Of a stretch of 64,000 nt of DNA, positions 37,660 through 46,244 are shown piece by piece. Positions within the stretch are counted from its first letter, which is position 1. Each line of letters opens with the position of its first letter. The position numbers and the translations under genes were made by a program. Below the pieces are notes generated by a model. The model worked only from the letters and a program-made list of their open reading frames with translations, was not told the origin of the DNA and did not search any database. The stretch comes from Bacteroides intestinalis (GTDB lineage: Bacteria; Bacteroidota; Bacteroidia; Bacteroidales; Bacteroidaceae): NCBI RefSeq assembly GCF_902364365.1, contig NZ_CABJDN010000011.1:142047-206046 (forward strand), in the 5' to 3' direction.

Positions 37660-40600
37660 TCATATATTCAGGCTCTCTATTTTCCCGACCGTTAACGTGA
37701 CTGGTCCTAATAAACCAGATTCAACAAGAGGTGAAGTCTTATCATAATGCTTCCAAGTTGTAAATGCAATTCTACCTCCCGCAGGCTTTGGTTTACCCTG
37801 CATATACCATTCAGGAAGTTTCTTGATACCACCGTTGCGTAATGTAGAATATTTATTTGGAATATCCTGATAATTATAAACATTCTCTTCAGGCAGGTAC
37901 TCATCACCAATCAATCGGTTAACCCATAAATTTGTAACACGAATTTCTATCAGATTATCTCCTTCGCACAATAACTGCTGTATATCAATACCATAAGGAG
38001 GAGCCCAACAAATACCAGCGCGTTTTCCATTCACCAACACTTCAGCAAGTACTTCTACTCGGCCCAGATCCAAGCGCAAACAAATATTGTCCTGCAAATA
38101 GATACTATTTATAGATAACGAATAGAGATAAGTTATCGTTCCCGAAAAATGACGAACCCCAAAATTCTCCTCTAAATGTAATGAATGTAATCTGGCTAAA
38201 GTAATATTCTCAGTTACTCCCATATTTTTGGGGAACCGAACAGTCCAAGGACCGTTCAATGGAATACATGCAGGAAGAGTATCAACATATTTCCGAAGAC
38301 TTGTATGCTCTGCAATAAATTCATAAACACCAGCCTGCCATGCAACAAACTGATGGTTGGGTAACCATGAAAGCACCTGCTCACTTGGATGAAACGGAGC
38401 AGGTATCCCCTTTTGGTAAAGGTCCGTTATTTCTGTTTTGTCAATACTGTAAGGATGGACACATAGATCACAGAGTCCACCTTCGTAAGCATCTGCTTTA
38501 CACAACAAGTCCGAATGAGATGTTTCAAAGTGTACAGTTGTGTCTGAAGTTGTTCCTGCTCCGGCATATACTCCATTTATCCAAAGATGCGGTGTGTTAT
38601 CCTGATAAACTAAAACAAAATGGGTCCATCCCGATAATGGTCTGGGATTTCGGTATACAGCTTTATTATGTATAGTCCGTTCATAGACAACGACTCCATT
38701 CCGACCTACTGACACCCCAAGGGAACTATGCCCTTTTCCATGCCGCCGCTCTCCTTCCAAAGGATAAATAGCAAAAAAACGAGCACACATATCACCGAGC
38801 TCCTGTTCTTCCGTCATGGCTATATCCACCTCAGGCTTTATCCAACAAGTAATACTAAAATTTACAGATAAAGAATCCTGTTTCACTACATTTCCAATAG
38901 CCGGAAACAAAGAAACGCCATTGTATTTCACATCTGTGTACTTCCGTTGTTTTTCAACTTTACGAAAAACAACAAACATGGATCCTGCAGGAGTTAGATT
39001 AAGAGGTATTTCTACGCCCTCGTTATCAGTGCGATAGATCGGGCACTGTAGAATTTCAGTTGTATATGGATCCCATAACTCCGGAATATAACCTTTTATC
39101 CGGAAATGAGCCGTTCCTTTCTCGTGCGCTCGCTTACGATTTGCAACGAAGTATATCTCGGCTCCTTCTTGTTGATAATGGATAGCATGAACAGATGAAT
39201 TTCCTGTTTCAGAACGATAAACAAAGTCGGGAGACACACCTAACCGATTAAAAATGATTTGCAGATCTTTTCCTTCATGCACGTTCGGGTGCTGCCAGAC
39301 TTTTTGCGCCAGTGCAGCAAACTCATCCTCTTTCTCTCCATCACACAAACCTAAGGTATGCAGTGGTCTTTGCCCAACCAATACCATTCCCTCACCTACC
39401 AATCGGGCCAGTGTCCGCAACGTATGTAATGACATTGTTTCCGATTTGAGTAATACTAAGAGCTTATAGCCATCAAAACGTGTAGCAGGAAGAAGAATCT
39501 TTCCATCCTTGATATGTGCTTTGTCCAGCATTTCAGTATTTACCATGTCATAATCATACCCTTCCGGAGGAGACAGCGGAGTTTGTTCCGGTTCAATGGT
39601 ACTGCCAAAACTATCATCACCGTTATGATAAAGAATATCACCATAGAAAGTTGAACTCTGGAAAATGTACTGGCAACGATTCAAATAGTCAATCCATGCT
39701 TTCCCCGGTTTCCACCATGTATTGGTACGGTCGAAGTGTAGCCCCCATGCCCCCATCGTCATGCCCGGAGCGGCAGTAGGGTGTGGTTGGTGAGCAAATC
39801 TATGAAAATAAATTCTATTAAGCCCTCGAGTAAACATATAATCACCTAATGACTTTAGGGCATATGGATACAACAACCATTTGTCTGCATCCGGTTCAGA
39901 AGTAAAAGCTTCGGCACCGACTATTTTTCCGCCAAGCGTATGTGATATTGAAGCTACTTGTTTGACGGTACGGTTATACTTATAATTTGCCCAAAGCACA
40001 GTCTGGCCGCACCAGAATTCCCCCATATTAATGTCAAGTTGTTGTGCCACCTGCAATTCTTCCATCATATTGCCACCATAAGGCTCAGTATAAGTTATTA
40101 TGCCCTTCTCTTTACATCGCTTTTGAAAATGCCCATAGTAACGTTCAGCAAACATATCAGCTCTGGTTCGTCGAAAGTCATACTTGAAACGCTTTGTACT
40201 TTCCTCACTCTCAATTATTTTATTGGCCAATACGGGTAAAAACGGATACAGCGCATACCCATGGTTTTGTTCAAAGTAGGCAGGCATGTCAGAAGTCCAA
40301 TCCTGGTCACCCGTTTCATAACTATCTATTAGCAAACCAATCTTAGAATGTTTGGCTATTTTCTCCATTGCAGGCATCAGCCTTTTAAACATACAATTTA
40401 AGTGGTAGTCCAGTGCTTCTGTACTGAATTTATCACAATCTAATCCGGTCGATTTAGAGGGAGCCGACTTATTCTTCTGATCTTTGGCTGTTTGTCCAAA
40501 ACGCATAATCAGCCACTCACCAGCAGGAACATCCCAAGTTAAAACACCACCCTTATCAAGCCTATTTGATAATTCAAGAATTGACAACCTGGGTATTACT

Positions 40601-41163
40601 TTCATATTTGCCGGAATAGCCAAACAATATGTATCTATGTAGTAATCAAACATATGTTTGGGAGTGGGCAACTGGATCCTGACTTGTTTCCCACCCGTTA
40701 CTTTGGTTTCGCTCCACGTTATTATTTGCATAGCTTTATCCGGAGTGATCCACGGACCACCACTGGATGACCAACCGGGGCAATTGTGCATTGCAAACTC
40801 CAAACCCAACCTTTCTGATTCCTTGAGCGTATGCAGAATAAGATCTACCCATTCATCACTAAGCGACTCTACCGGACCAATAGGAATGCCACTTCCTGCT
40901 TCAAACAATTGATACCCCGCAATGCCATTTGCTTTCATGGCCTCAAGATCACGGGTTATACCATCTTTAGTTATATTACCATTCATCCAATGCCACCATG
41001 TATAAACTCCGGAAGAGAAAGGCGGATTAAGGAAAGCTGATTCGAGAAGAGCTGAAGAAGATTTAGATACCTTGTTCTTACAAACTCCCATAGCAAAAGT
41101 CGGACTAACCAAGCTAACGATACCTGCTGATGACAAAATTTTAAGAAAGGTGCGTCGTTCCAT
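37660..41163 (-). CDS. GH106 alpha-L-rhamnosidase with LamG-like insertion
   Basis: Large alpha-L-rhamnosidase of family GH106, 1167 residues. The N-terminus (MERRTFLKILSSAG) has a twin-arginine-type signal. The GH106 opening motif WWHWMNGNITKDGITRDLEAM is clear, followed by the barrel with MHNCPGWSSSGGPWI and LIDSYETGDQDW. A concanavalin/LamG-like domain (about 750-915; NFSITCWIKPE and THFVLVYQDN) is inserted before the C-terminal galactose-binding-like domain (LRLDLGRVEVLAEVLVNGKRAG). The frame opens 21 codons upstream, but the ATG at 41163 sits directly before the signal and is preferred. It is transcribed alone from its own regulated promoter, with a ~120-nt leader containing two hairpins. 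It complements the GH78 in removing rhamnose. Confidence 0.88.
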   Translation of the reverse strand: MERRTFLKILSSAGIVSLVSPTFAMGVCKNKVSKSSSALLESAFLNPPFSSGVYTWWHWMNGNITKDGITRDLEAMKANGIAGYQLFEAGSGIPIGPVESLSDEWVDLILHTLKESERLGLEFAMHNCPGWSSSGGPWITPDKAMQIITWSETKVTGGKQVRIQLPTPKHMFDYYIDTYCLAIPANMKVIPRLSILELSNRLDKGGVLTWDVPAGEWLIMRFGQTAKDQKNKSAPSKSTGLDCDKFSTEALDYHLNCMFKRLMPAMEKIAKHSKIGLLIDSYETGDQDWTSDMPAYFEQNHGYALYPFLPVLANKIIESEESTKRFKYDFRRTRADMFAERYYGHFQKRCKEKGIITYTEPYGGNMMEELQVAQQLDINMGEFWCGQTVLWANYKYNRTVKQVASISHTLGGKIVGAEAFTSEPDADKWLLYPYALKSLGDYMFTRGLNRIYFHRFAHQPHPTAAPGMTMGAWGLHFDRTNTWWKPGKAWIDYLNRCQYIFQSSTFYGDILYHNGDDSFGSTIEPEQTPLSPPEGYDYDMVNTEMLDKAHIKDGKILLPATRFDGYKLLVLLKSETMSLHTLRTLARLVGEGMVLVGQRPLHTLGLCDGEKEDEFAALAQKVWQHPNVHEGKDLQIIFNRLGVSPDFVYRSETGNSSVHAIHYQQEGAEIYFVANRKRAHEKGTAHFRIKGYIPELWDPYTTEILQCPIYRTDNEGVEIPLNLTPAGSMFVVFRKVEKQRKYTDVKYNGVSLFPAIGNVVKQDSLSVNFSITCWIKPEVDIAMTEEQELGDMCARFFAIYPLEGERRHGKGHSSLGVSVGRNGVVVYERTIHNKAVYRNPRPLSGWTHFVLVYQDNTPHLWINGVYAGAGTTSDTTVHFETSHSDLLCKADAYEGGLCDLCVHPYSIDKTEITDLYQKGIPAPFHPSEQVLSWLPNHQFVAWQAGVYEFIAEHTSLRKYVDTLPACIPLNGPWTVRFPKNMGVTENITLARLHSLHLEENFGVRHFSGTITYLYSLSINSIYLQDNICLRLDLGRVEVLAEVLVNGKRAGICWAPPYGIDIQQLLCEGDNLIEIRVTNLWVNRLIGDEYLPEENVYNYQDIPNKYSTLRNGGIKKLPEWYMQGKPKPAGGRIAFTTWKHYDKTSPLVESGLLGPVTLTVGKIESLNI

Positions 41164-41213
41164 GAATAAAAAGATTTTTAGGTGAATTCTATTAATCATT
41201 GCATTTCTTTGCA

Positions 41214-41282
41214 GCAAAGAGAACAAAATCTTCTAATTCTCTTTGCCACATTCCATATTGAGAACAATTCTCAAATTGTCTC
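41214..41282 (-). promoter_or_regulatory. Two hairpins in the GH106 5' leader
   Basis: Starting at about the predicted transcription start, the minus strand can form one hairpin from 41282 to 41260 (GAGACAATT against AATTGTTCTC with a one-base bulge). It can form another from 41246 to 41214 (perfect 10-bp GCAAAGAGAA/TTCTCTTTGC, 13-nt loop), about 50 nt before the start codon. A role in mRNA stability or translation is inferred. Confidence 0.45.
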
Positions 41283-41288
41283 TACATG

Positions 41289-41380
41289 CAAATATAGGAA
41301 CTCAACAACAAATACATATGTGGGATCTTGCCAGAATGATATCTAAACCCACAAAATACAAAATGAATACACTAATGGCT
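41289..41380 (-). promoter_or_regulatory. GH106 promoter with putative activator site
   Basis: On the minus strand: TATATTTG (41289-41296), TGGC (complement of 41330-41333) 33 nt upstream, TGTAT (complement of 41367-41371) another 33 nt upstream, and AGCC (complement of 41377-41380). Same layout as susC1, susC2 and the GH2 operon. The remaining sequence up to 41525 shows only a 7-bp inverted repeat (ATTGAGC/GCTCAAT) and no credible gene. Confidence 0.65.
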
Positions 41381-41525
41381 AGATTGAGCACAACACTGGC
41401 AAGCTCAATACTTATTTTATCATAAAAGTAAATTATTTTTTTCAGAAAATACAGTTCCAGACAGCTATTAAAGACGTTATTGTTCAATCTTATCCCCTCT
41501 AAAGAATGCACTACACCAACAGACG

Positions 41526-42758
41526 TTATTTCTTCAGTAACCGCCGCGTCAAATAATGCACCGGATACCACACCGAAAGGAATCCGACAGTAATCACCGT
41601 AATAAATACCAGTATTACATCCGTTGCATGCACACTGACAGGATAAGCATCCACAATAAAGCTGCCATTACCGCCACCTAAAGAGATAAAGCCAAAACGT
41701 TGCTGGATATAGCAAAGTAACAGACCAAGAACAATGCCGGAAAGTGCACCGAACAAAGATATAAGCCGACCTTCAAACAAGAATATGCGGCCTATCAAGC
41801 GGTCATCAGCTCCAAGATTACGCAGAGTCCCCACGTCTTCGCGTTTATCCAGGATCAACATGGAAAGAGAACCAATCACATTGAAACAGGCTATCGCAAG
41901 AATAAACGTGAGAAAAAGATAAGATATGAATTTCTCTATCTCCATAATACGGAACACATCAGCCTGCTGCTCATAACGGTCCAGTACCACAAAGTCATCA
42001 CCCAGGATACGGGCAATCTTTCTCTGTACAGCCGTGGCATCCGCATCCGGCTTCAACTTCAATTCAACAGCCGACACCTCCGTATCATAATTAAAAAGAT
42101 TACGAGCAAAGCTGAGAGAAGTAAGAATGTAGCGCGCATCATACTTCTGCTGATTAACAACAAACACTACACCAGGAGAAAAGAGGTAATCGCGATTAAA
42201 AGAAGCAGAAGGATTAGCCATATTCACACGTACATTCCGCTTGGGGGCATACACCTGAAGGGGATCAACAAACTGAAGTCCTGTTCCCAGCTCAGATATC
42301 AATTCCACTCCCAATACGCCATAATCTACGATAGAGTCATGCAGGATAAATTCACCTGCACCGTACAGTAAACTATCAATAGACGTAAGCTCCTCGAAAT
42401 TATCTTCCACCCCTTTAATGATAGCCATAGCCTGACGGTCCTTATATTGCACCATGGCATTATCTTCCAATGTCTCTGTCCAGACATCAATTTCCGGCAA
42501 AGAACGCACCTCCTGAAAAGCAACTCCATTTGGTTCAAAGACTTTTCCCTCACGAACCATAATCTTCAGTTCCGGATCGAAAGCCGTAAAGAGACCTGCC
42601 ACCATATCCTGAAAACCATTGAACACGGAGAGTGTACAGACCAACGCCAACGTAGCCAATGCCACTCCACACACCGAAATGCCGGAAATGATATTGATAG
42701 CGTTGTGCTTCTTCTTAGAGAAGAGATAGCGCCGGGCTATGTAGAAGGGAAGGTTCAC
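41526..42758 (-). CDS. FtsX/LolE-like ABC transporter permease
   Basis: Inner-membrane permease of the MacB/FtsX superfamily, 410 residues, of the lipoprotein-releasing LolC/LolE kind. N-terminal membrane segment (about 22-45, INIISGISVCGVALATLALVC), a large periplasmic domain (about 50-270), then three membrane segments (AIACFNVIGSLSMLIL, ISLFGALSGIVLGLLLCYI, VILVFITVITVGFLSV) with the conserved DKREDVGTLRNLGA between the first two. The start overlaps the rbfA stop by 4 nt, so the two form an operon. The ATP-binding partner is not in the window. LolE-like function is inferred from family. Confidence 0.85.
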   Translation of the reverse strand: MNLPFYIARRYLFSKKKHNAINIISGISVCGVALATLALVCTLSVFNGFQDMVAGLFTAFDPELKIMVREGKVFEPNGVAFQEVRSLPEIDVWTETLEDNAMVQYKDRQAMAIIKGVEDNFEELTSIDSLLYGAGEFILHDSIVDYGVLGVELISELGTGLQFVDPLQVYAPKRNVRVNMANPSASFNRDYLFSPGVVFVVNQQKYDARYILTSLSFARNLFNYDTEVSAVELKLKPDADATAVQRKIARILGDDFVVLDRYEQQADVFRIMEIEKFISYLFLTFILAIACFNVIGSLSMLILDKREDVGTLRNLGADDRLIGRIFLFEGRLISLFGALSGIVLGLLLCYIQQRFGFISLGGGNGSFIVDAYPVSVHATDVILVFITVITVGFLSVWYPVHYLTRRLLKK

Positions 42759-43087
42759 TTCAACAATTCATCTATTTTCTCAAGATAATCCAGTGAATCA
42801 TCCACAAAGAACTTCAGTTCGGGGATGATACGAAGCTGATGACGTACACGAGTTCCTAACTCATAACGAATAGACTTCATGTTTTCATTGATATTCTTAA
42901 TCATCTCTTCTGCCTTTTCCGAAGGAAAGATGCTGAGATAAGCACGTGCAACACTCAGGTCAGGGCTGATACGCACGGCACTGACAGAGATCAATATTCC
43001 TGGCATGGACTTCGCTTGCAACAGGAAAATATCACTTAATTCCTTCTGAAGCAAACGGGCTATTTTATTCTGACGAGTTGTTTCCAT
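42755..43087 (-). CDS. rbfA: Ribosome-binding factor A
   Basis: RbfA helps mature the 30S subunit by acting on the 5' end of 16S rRNA. The 110-residue protein has the KH-like fold with the family pattern RLLQKELSDIFL near the start, ISPDLSVARAYLSIF in the middle and RYELGTRVRHQLRIIPELKFFVDDSLDY towards the end. Length is normal. It overlaps the downstream permease by 4 nt. A -7 box (TAACTTTG, complement of 43112-43119) lies 25 nt before the start codon. Confidence 0.93.
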   Translation of the reverse strand: METTRQNKIARLLQKELSDIFLLQAKSMPGILISVSAVRISPDLSVARAYLSIFPSEKAEEMIKNINENMKSIRYELGTRVRHQLRIIPELKFFVDDSLDYLEKIDELLK

Positions 43088-43111
43088 AAATCAATTATCT
43101 ATATTTAATGG

Positions 43112-43119
43112 CAAAGTTA
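43112..43119 (-). promoter_or_regulatory. -7 element of the rbfA-permease operon
   Basis: TAACTTTG on the minus strand, 25 nt before the rbfA start. No clear -33 box is seen. Confidence 0.5.
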
Positions 43120-43192
43120 CGGAAATATCTTGTTAGACTAATGAATTATACTTTTTTTAGCACCAAAACGTAGCTTTTACTTAATAAAAAAC

Positions 43193-43200
43193 TACATTTG
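43193..43200 (+). promoter_or_regulatory. -7 element of the sensor kinase pair
   Basis: TACATTTG, 27 nt before the ATG at 43228. Its place rules out the in-frame start at 43198, which would lie inside the promoter. No good -33 match. Confidence 0.55.
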
Positions 43201-43227
43201 CAGCAGCATCACAAAATAGCTCACTTT

Positions 43228-44301
43228 ATGAAAGTATACATTTGGATAATACTACTATTTTTCTCATCCACTGGCTATGCAGAAGAGGATAGCCGCTGGA
43301 AAGATGCAGATGAAAAAATGCAGGAGCAACAGTATGAAGAAGCCGCGAAACTGTACGAAGAACTCAGTCAGAAATCAGATACCGTTTATGAGGAAATCAA
43401 TTCCCGTAAAGTAAATGATATGAGAAAAATCTACTCTATTGATGAGTTAGAACTCGCCAACAGCCAGCAACAAAATCGTTTACTTTCATTAGCTCTTATC
43501 ATCCTTCCAATTTTTATTTTTATAGCCGTAGGGTGTGTAGTCTATTTGAGAAAACAACGAAAAAAACTCATAGAATCGCAACAGAAACTACAGCAAGCAC
43601 AAGAGGACGTAGAGAAAGCGACACGCAATAAAAGTCTGTTCATTTCGAACATGAGCCACGAAATCCGTACCCCTTTAAATGCGTTGTCCGGCTTCTCTGA
43701 AGTGCTGACCACTCCCGGTATTGATGAAGATACCCGAAAACAGTGTTATGAAATTATCCAGCTAAATTCCCGATTGCTGATTAACCTATTGAACGACGTA
43801 GTAGACATTTCCTGCCTTGACGTAAAGAATATGAAATTCGACCTGAAAGTATGTGATGCTGTTACCCTTTGTGAGGGCATCGTTCAGACTGTAGAGGGTA
43901 TTAAGCAAACACAAGCAGCATTATCCTTCGAAACAGACCTCCCCTCCCTAAAAATAGTAACCGACACTTTCCGCCTGCACCAGGTACTGATTAATATATT
44001 AGTCAACGCTACCAAATTTACCAAAGAAGGCAGCATCATCTTACGGTTAGAAAAAAATGCAGATGGTATGGCACAATTCTCCGTTACCGACACCGGTTGC
44101 GGTATCCCGTTGGAAAAACAGCCTACCATATTTAATCGTTTCGAACGGGTAGACGAGAAATCACAGGGAACAGGTATCGGTTTATCCATTTGCCAGTTTA
44201 TTATCGATCAACTGGGTGGAGATATCTGGATAGACCCGGAATACACGAATGGATCACGTTTCATCTTCACACACCCATTAAAACAGGAAGACAAGGCATG
44301 A
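43228..44301 (+). CDS. Sensor histidine kinase with minimal sensor domain
   Basis: Membrane histidine kinase of 357 residues. Signal peptide MKVYIWIILLFFSSTGYA, then only about 65 periplasmic residues with at most one TPR-like unit (EEAAKLYEELSQ), one membrane segment (about 85-107), a coiled coil, HisKA with His144 in SNMSHEIRTPLN, and an intact HATPase (NILVNATKF, DTGCGIP, GTGIGLSICQF). Related Bacteroides kinases carry a long TPR array in this position, so this looks like a kinase that has lost most of its sensor. It overlaps the next gene by 4 nt (ATGA), whose product has the TPR array but a defective kinase. No response regulator is adjacent. The -7 box at 43193 fixes the start. Confidence 0.88.
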   Translation: MKVYIWIILLFFSSTGYAEEDSRWKDADEKMQEQQYEEAAKLYEELSQKSDTVYEEINSRKVNDMRKIYSIDELELANSQQQNRLLSLALIILPIFIFIAVGCVVYLRKQRKKLIESQQKLQQAQEDVEKATRNKSLFISNMSHEIRTPLNALSGFSEVLTTPGIDEDTRKQCYEIIQLNSRLLINLLNDVVDISCLDVKNMKFDLKVCDAVTLCEGIVQTVEGIKQTQAALSFETDLPSLKIVTDTFRLHQVLINILVNATKFTKEGSIILRLEKNADGMAQFSVTDTGCGIPLEKQPTIFNRFERVDEKSQGTGIGLSICQFIIDQLGGDIWIDPEYTNGSRFIFTHPLKQEDKA

Positions 44302-46241
44302 AAAAAGTTATTCTTCTTATTCTGCTTCTGGCAGGTATACCTTTCCTGACAAGAACACATGCATCCACGAAGCAGCAGGTACGCGACAGTATATTCCAGG
44401 CAGCCGCTGCCATACCCAATGATTCAATCCGTTGCGCATTTCTGAGGGATGCATTCCAGCAATATATCGGTCAGGAATCAGCTACTGAATATCTGGATTC
44501 CGCAATAGAGCTTTCCCATCGTAAAAAGATACATACAGAAGAATTATGGGCACTCTTCGATTATTGCCGTCAATATGAATATCTCACTGACATTATCAAT
44601 CAGCAAAAAAGACTATTAATACTGAAGGAGGCCAGTTACCTGTATAAGGATTATGCTTTCTATTACACGATGTGGATCTCTGTACTTCAGGCACGATGTG
44701 CATTGGGAGATACAGAATATGCCATCATGCAAGCTCAAGAAATGAAAGATGAAGCAATTCGCCTTCAGTATACGAAAGGAACTTTCATTGCTGCCCTCGC
44801 ATTGGCACAAGCATATGACTTTGCCGGGCGATATGATGAAGCTATCGAAACCTACACACATGCTTTAAAAGAATACCCTACAGCCAACGAAAATGCATTA
44901 TTAATGATCCACGGAGGGCTGGCTAAACTTTATAAAAAACAAAAAAAATATCCACAAGCCATCAGTGAATATCAAAAACAATCTGATGTTCTCACAAGTG
45001 TGTCCAAGGGACTTCCTTTATCAGATACCTTTAAAACGACATTTCTGGAAATAGAAACATCGTTATGCAAAATCTACATGGATATCGAAGATAAAGAGAA
45101 ACTAATCCAACACTTGAAAAGAGCAAAGGAATATTATGATGACAATATTTATCTTGGTGCTTATATAAACTACCATAGTCTGTGGGGAGCCTATTACAAG
45201 CTTACTAAAGAATGGGACAAATGCTTCCGGGAACTTGACATAGCATTGGCAGCCTGTCGAGGTAACGCCCCTTTTAATGAAAATGACTTGCTTAAAGTGA
45301 AAGCAGATGCTTTGATGCAAACAGAACAATATAAAGATGCCGCCATCTTGTATAAAATAGCAACTATAAGAAGAGATTCTCTCAACCAGGATATGTTGCA
45401 AAGGCATGAAGAAGCACATCAGGCCAACTATAAAATTCGAAAAGCCTTATTGGAGAAAGAAGAACTGACTAAGCGATACCGCTATATACAGCTATGTGCA
45501 GGTAGTGTTATTCTATTAATACTGATTTTTGTCATTGTACGCGCCTACTACATCCGCCGTCAGTTACAGCATGCTGAAGAAGAAACCCGGAAGGCTCTTG
45601 ATAAAATAGAGGCTGCCGACAAAATGAAAGAACGTTTCCTCCACAACATCACTTACGAAATTCGTATACCGTTGAATACCGTAGTCGGTTTCTCTGAATT
45701 ATTATCTTCTGAAAACGATTTGACGGAAGAAGAAGTAGAAGAGTACTCAGTTACTGTAAAGAGCAATTCCGCCAAGCTACTAAGGCTTATAAATAACATA
45801 CTCGATTTATCACGTCTTGAAGCCGGAATGATGCGCTTTACTGTACAAGAATGCAATATCGTACAACTTTGCCGGGAAGCCGGGATGATCCTAGAAATGG
45901 AGACTCCCGGTATTGTGAAATCAACCTTCAATACTGAATTGGAAATATTGCAAGTTGAAGTTGATAGCAAGTGGTTCCTGAAACTTCTGACTTCACTTAT
46001 AACAGTCCCCTATGATTATAAAGGAGAAAAACGTGAAGTCGAATATACCTTAAGTCAGGAAAATGAAAATCTGAAGATAATGGTACAACATAGTCCACTC
46101 TATCAGTGCTGGGAAGACGAGCAGGAACAGCATATTCTGCATAACATCAATCGTCTTTATGTGGAAACTTTCAAAGGATGTTACCAAATAGAGAAACAAG
46201 GAGAGAAAAAAATAGTTTCTATCATATACCCGATATCCTGA
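44298..46241 (+). CDS. TPR-containing histidine kinase homologue, probably a pseudokinase
   Basis: 647 residues. Signal peptide (about 1-24), a periplasmic array of tetratricopeptide repeats (for example YDFAGRYDEAIETYTHALKEY and YKKQKKYPQAISEYQKQ), one membrane segment (about 393-415), a coiled coil and a HisKA-like dimerization helix pair. The H box reads NITYEIRIPLN: Tyr453 replaces the phospho-acceptor His. The C-terminal part keeps the HATPase length but lacks recognizable N, G1 and G2 boxes. It should therefore not autophosphorylate. The start overlaps the stop of the intact kinase gene, so a heteromeric sensor complex is plausible but unproven. The gene ends 3 nt from the convergent O-methyltransferase gene. 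Confidence 0.85.
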   Translation: MKKVILLILLLAGIPFLTRTHASTKQQVRDSIFQAAAAIPNDSIRCAFLRDAFQQYIGQESATEYLDSAIELSHRKKIHTEELWALFDYCRQYEYLTDIINQQKRLLILKEASYLYKDYAFYYTMWISVLQARCALGDTEYAIMQAQEMKDEAIRLQYTKGTFIAALALAQAYDFAGRYDEAIETYTHALKEYPTANENALLMIHGGLAKLYKKQKKYPQAISEYQKQSDVLTSVSKGLPLSDTFKTTFLEIETSLCKIYMDIEDKEKLIQHLKRAKEYYDDNIYLGAYINYHSLWGAYYKLTKEWDKCFRELDIALAACRGNAPFNENDLLKVKADALMQTEQYKDAAILYKIATIRRDSLNQDMLQRHEEAHQANYKIRKALLEKEELTKRYRYIQLCAGSVILLILIFVIVRAYYIRRQLQHAEEETRKALDKIEAADKMKERFLHNITYEIRIPLNTVVGFSELLSSENDLTEEEVEEYSVTVKSNSAKLLRLINNILDLSRLEAGMMRFTVQECNIVQLCREAGMILEMETPGIVKSTFNTELEILQVEVDSKWFLKLLTSLITVPYDYKGEKREVEYTLSQENENLKIMVQHSPLYQCWEDEQEQHILHNINRLYVETFKGCYQIEKQGEKKIVSIIYPIS

Positions 46242-46244
46242 AAT

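Noticed and set aside
41302..41571. An 89-codon minus-strand frame overlapping the permease 3' end
   Set aside because: Overlaps the permease in another frame and runs through the GH106 operator; no family features.
44190..44297. Upstream start for the TPR pseudokinase
   Set aside because: It would overlap the preceding kinase gene by over 100 nt. The ATG at 44298 gives a normal signal peptide and an ATGA overlap.
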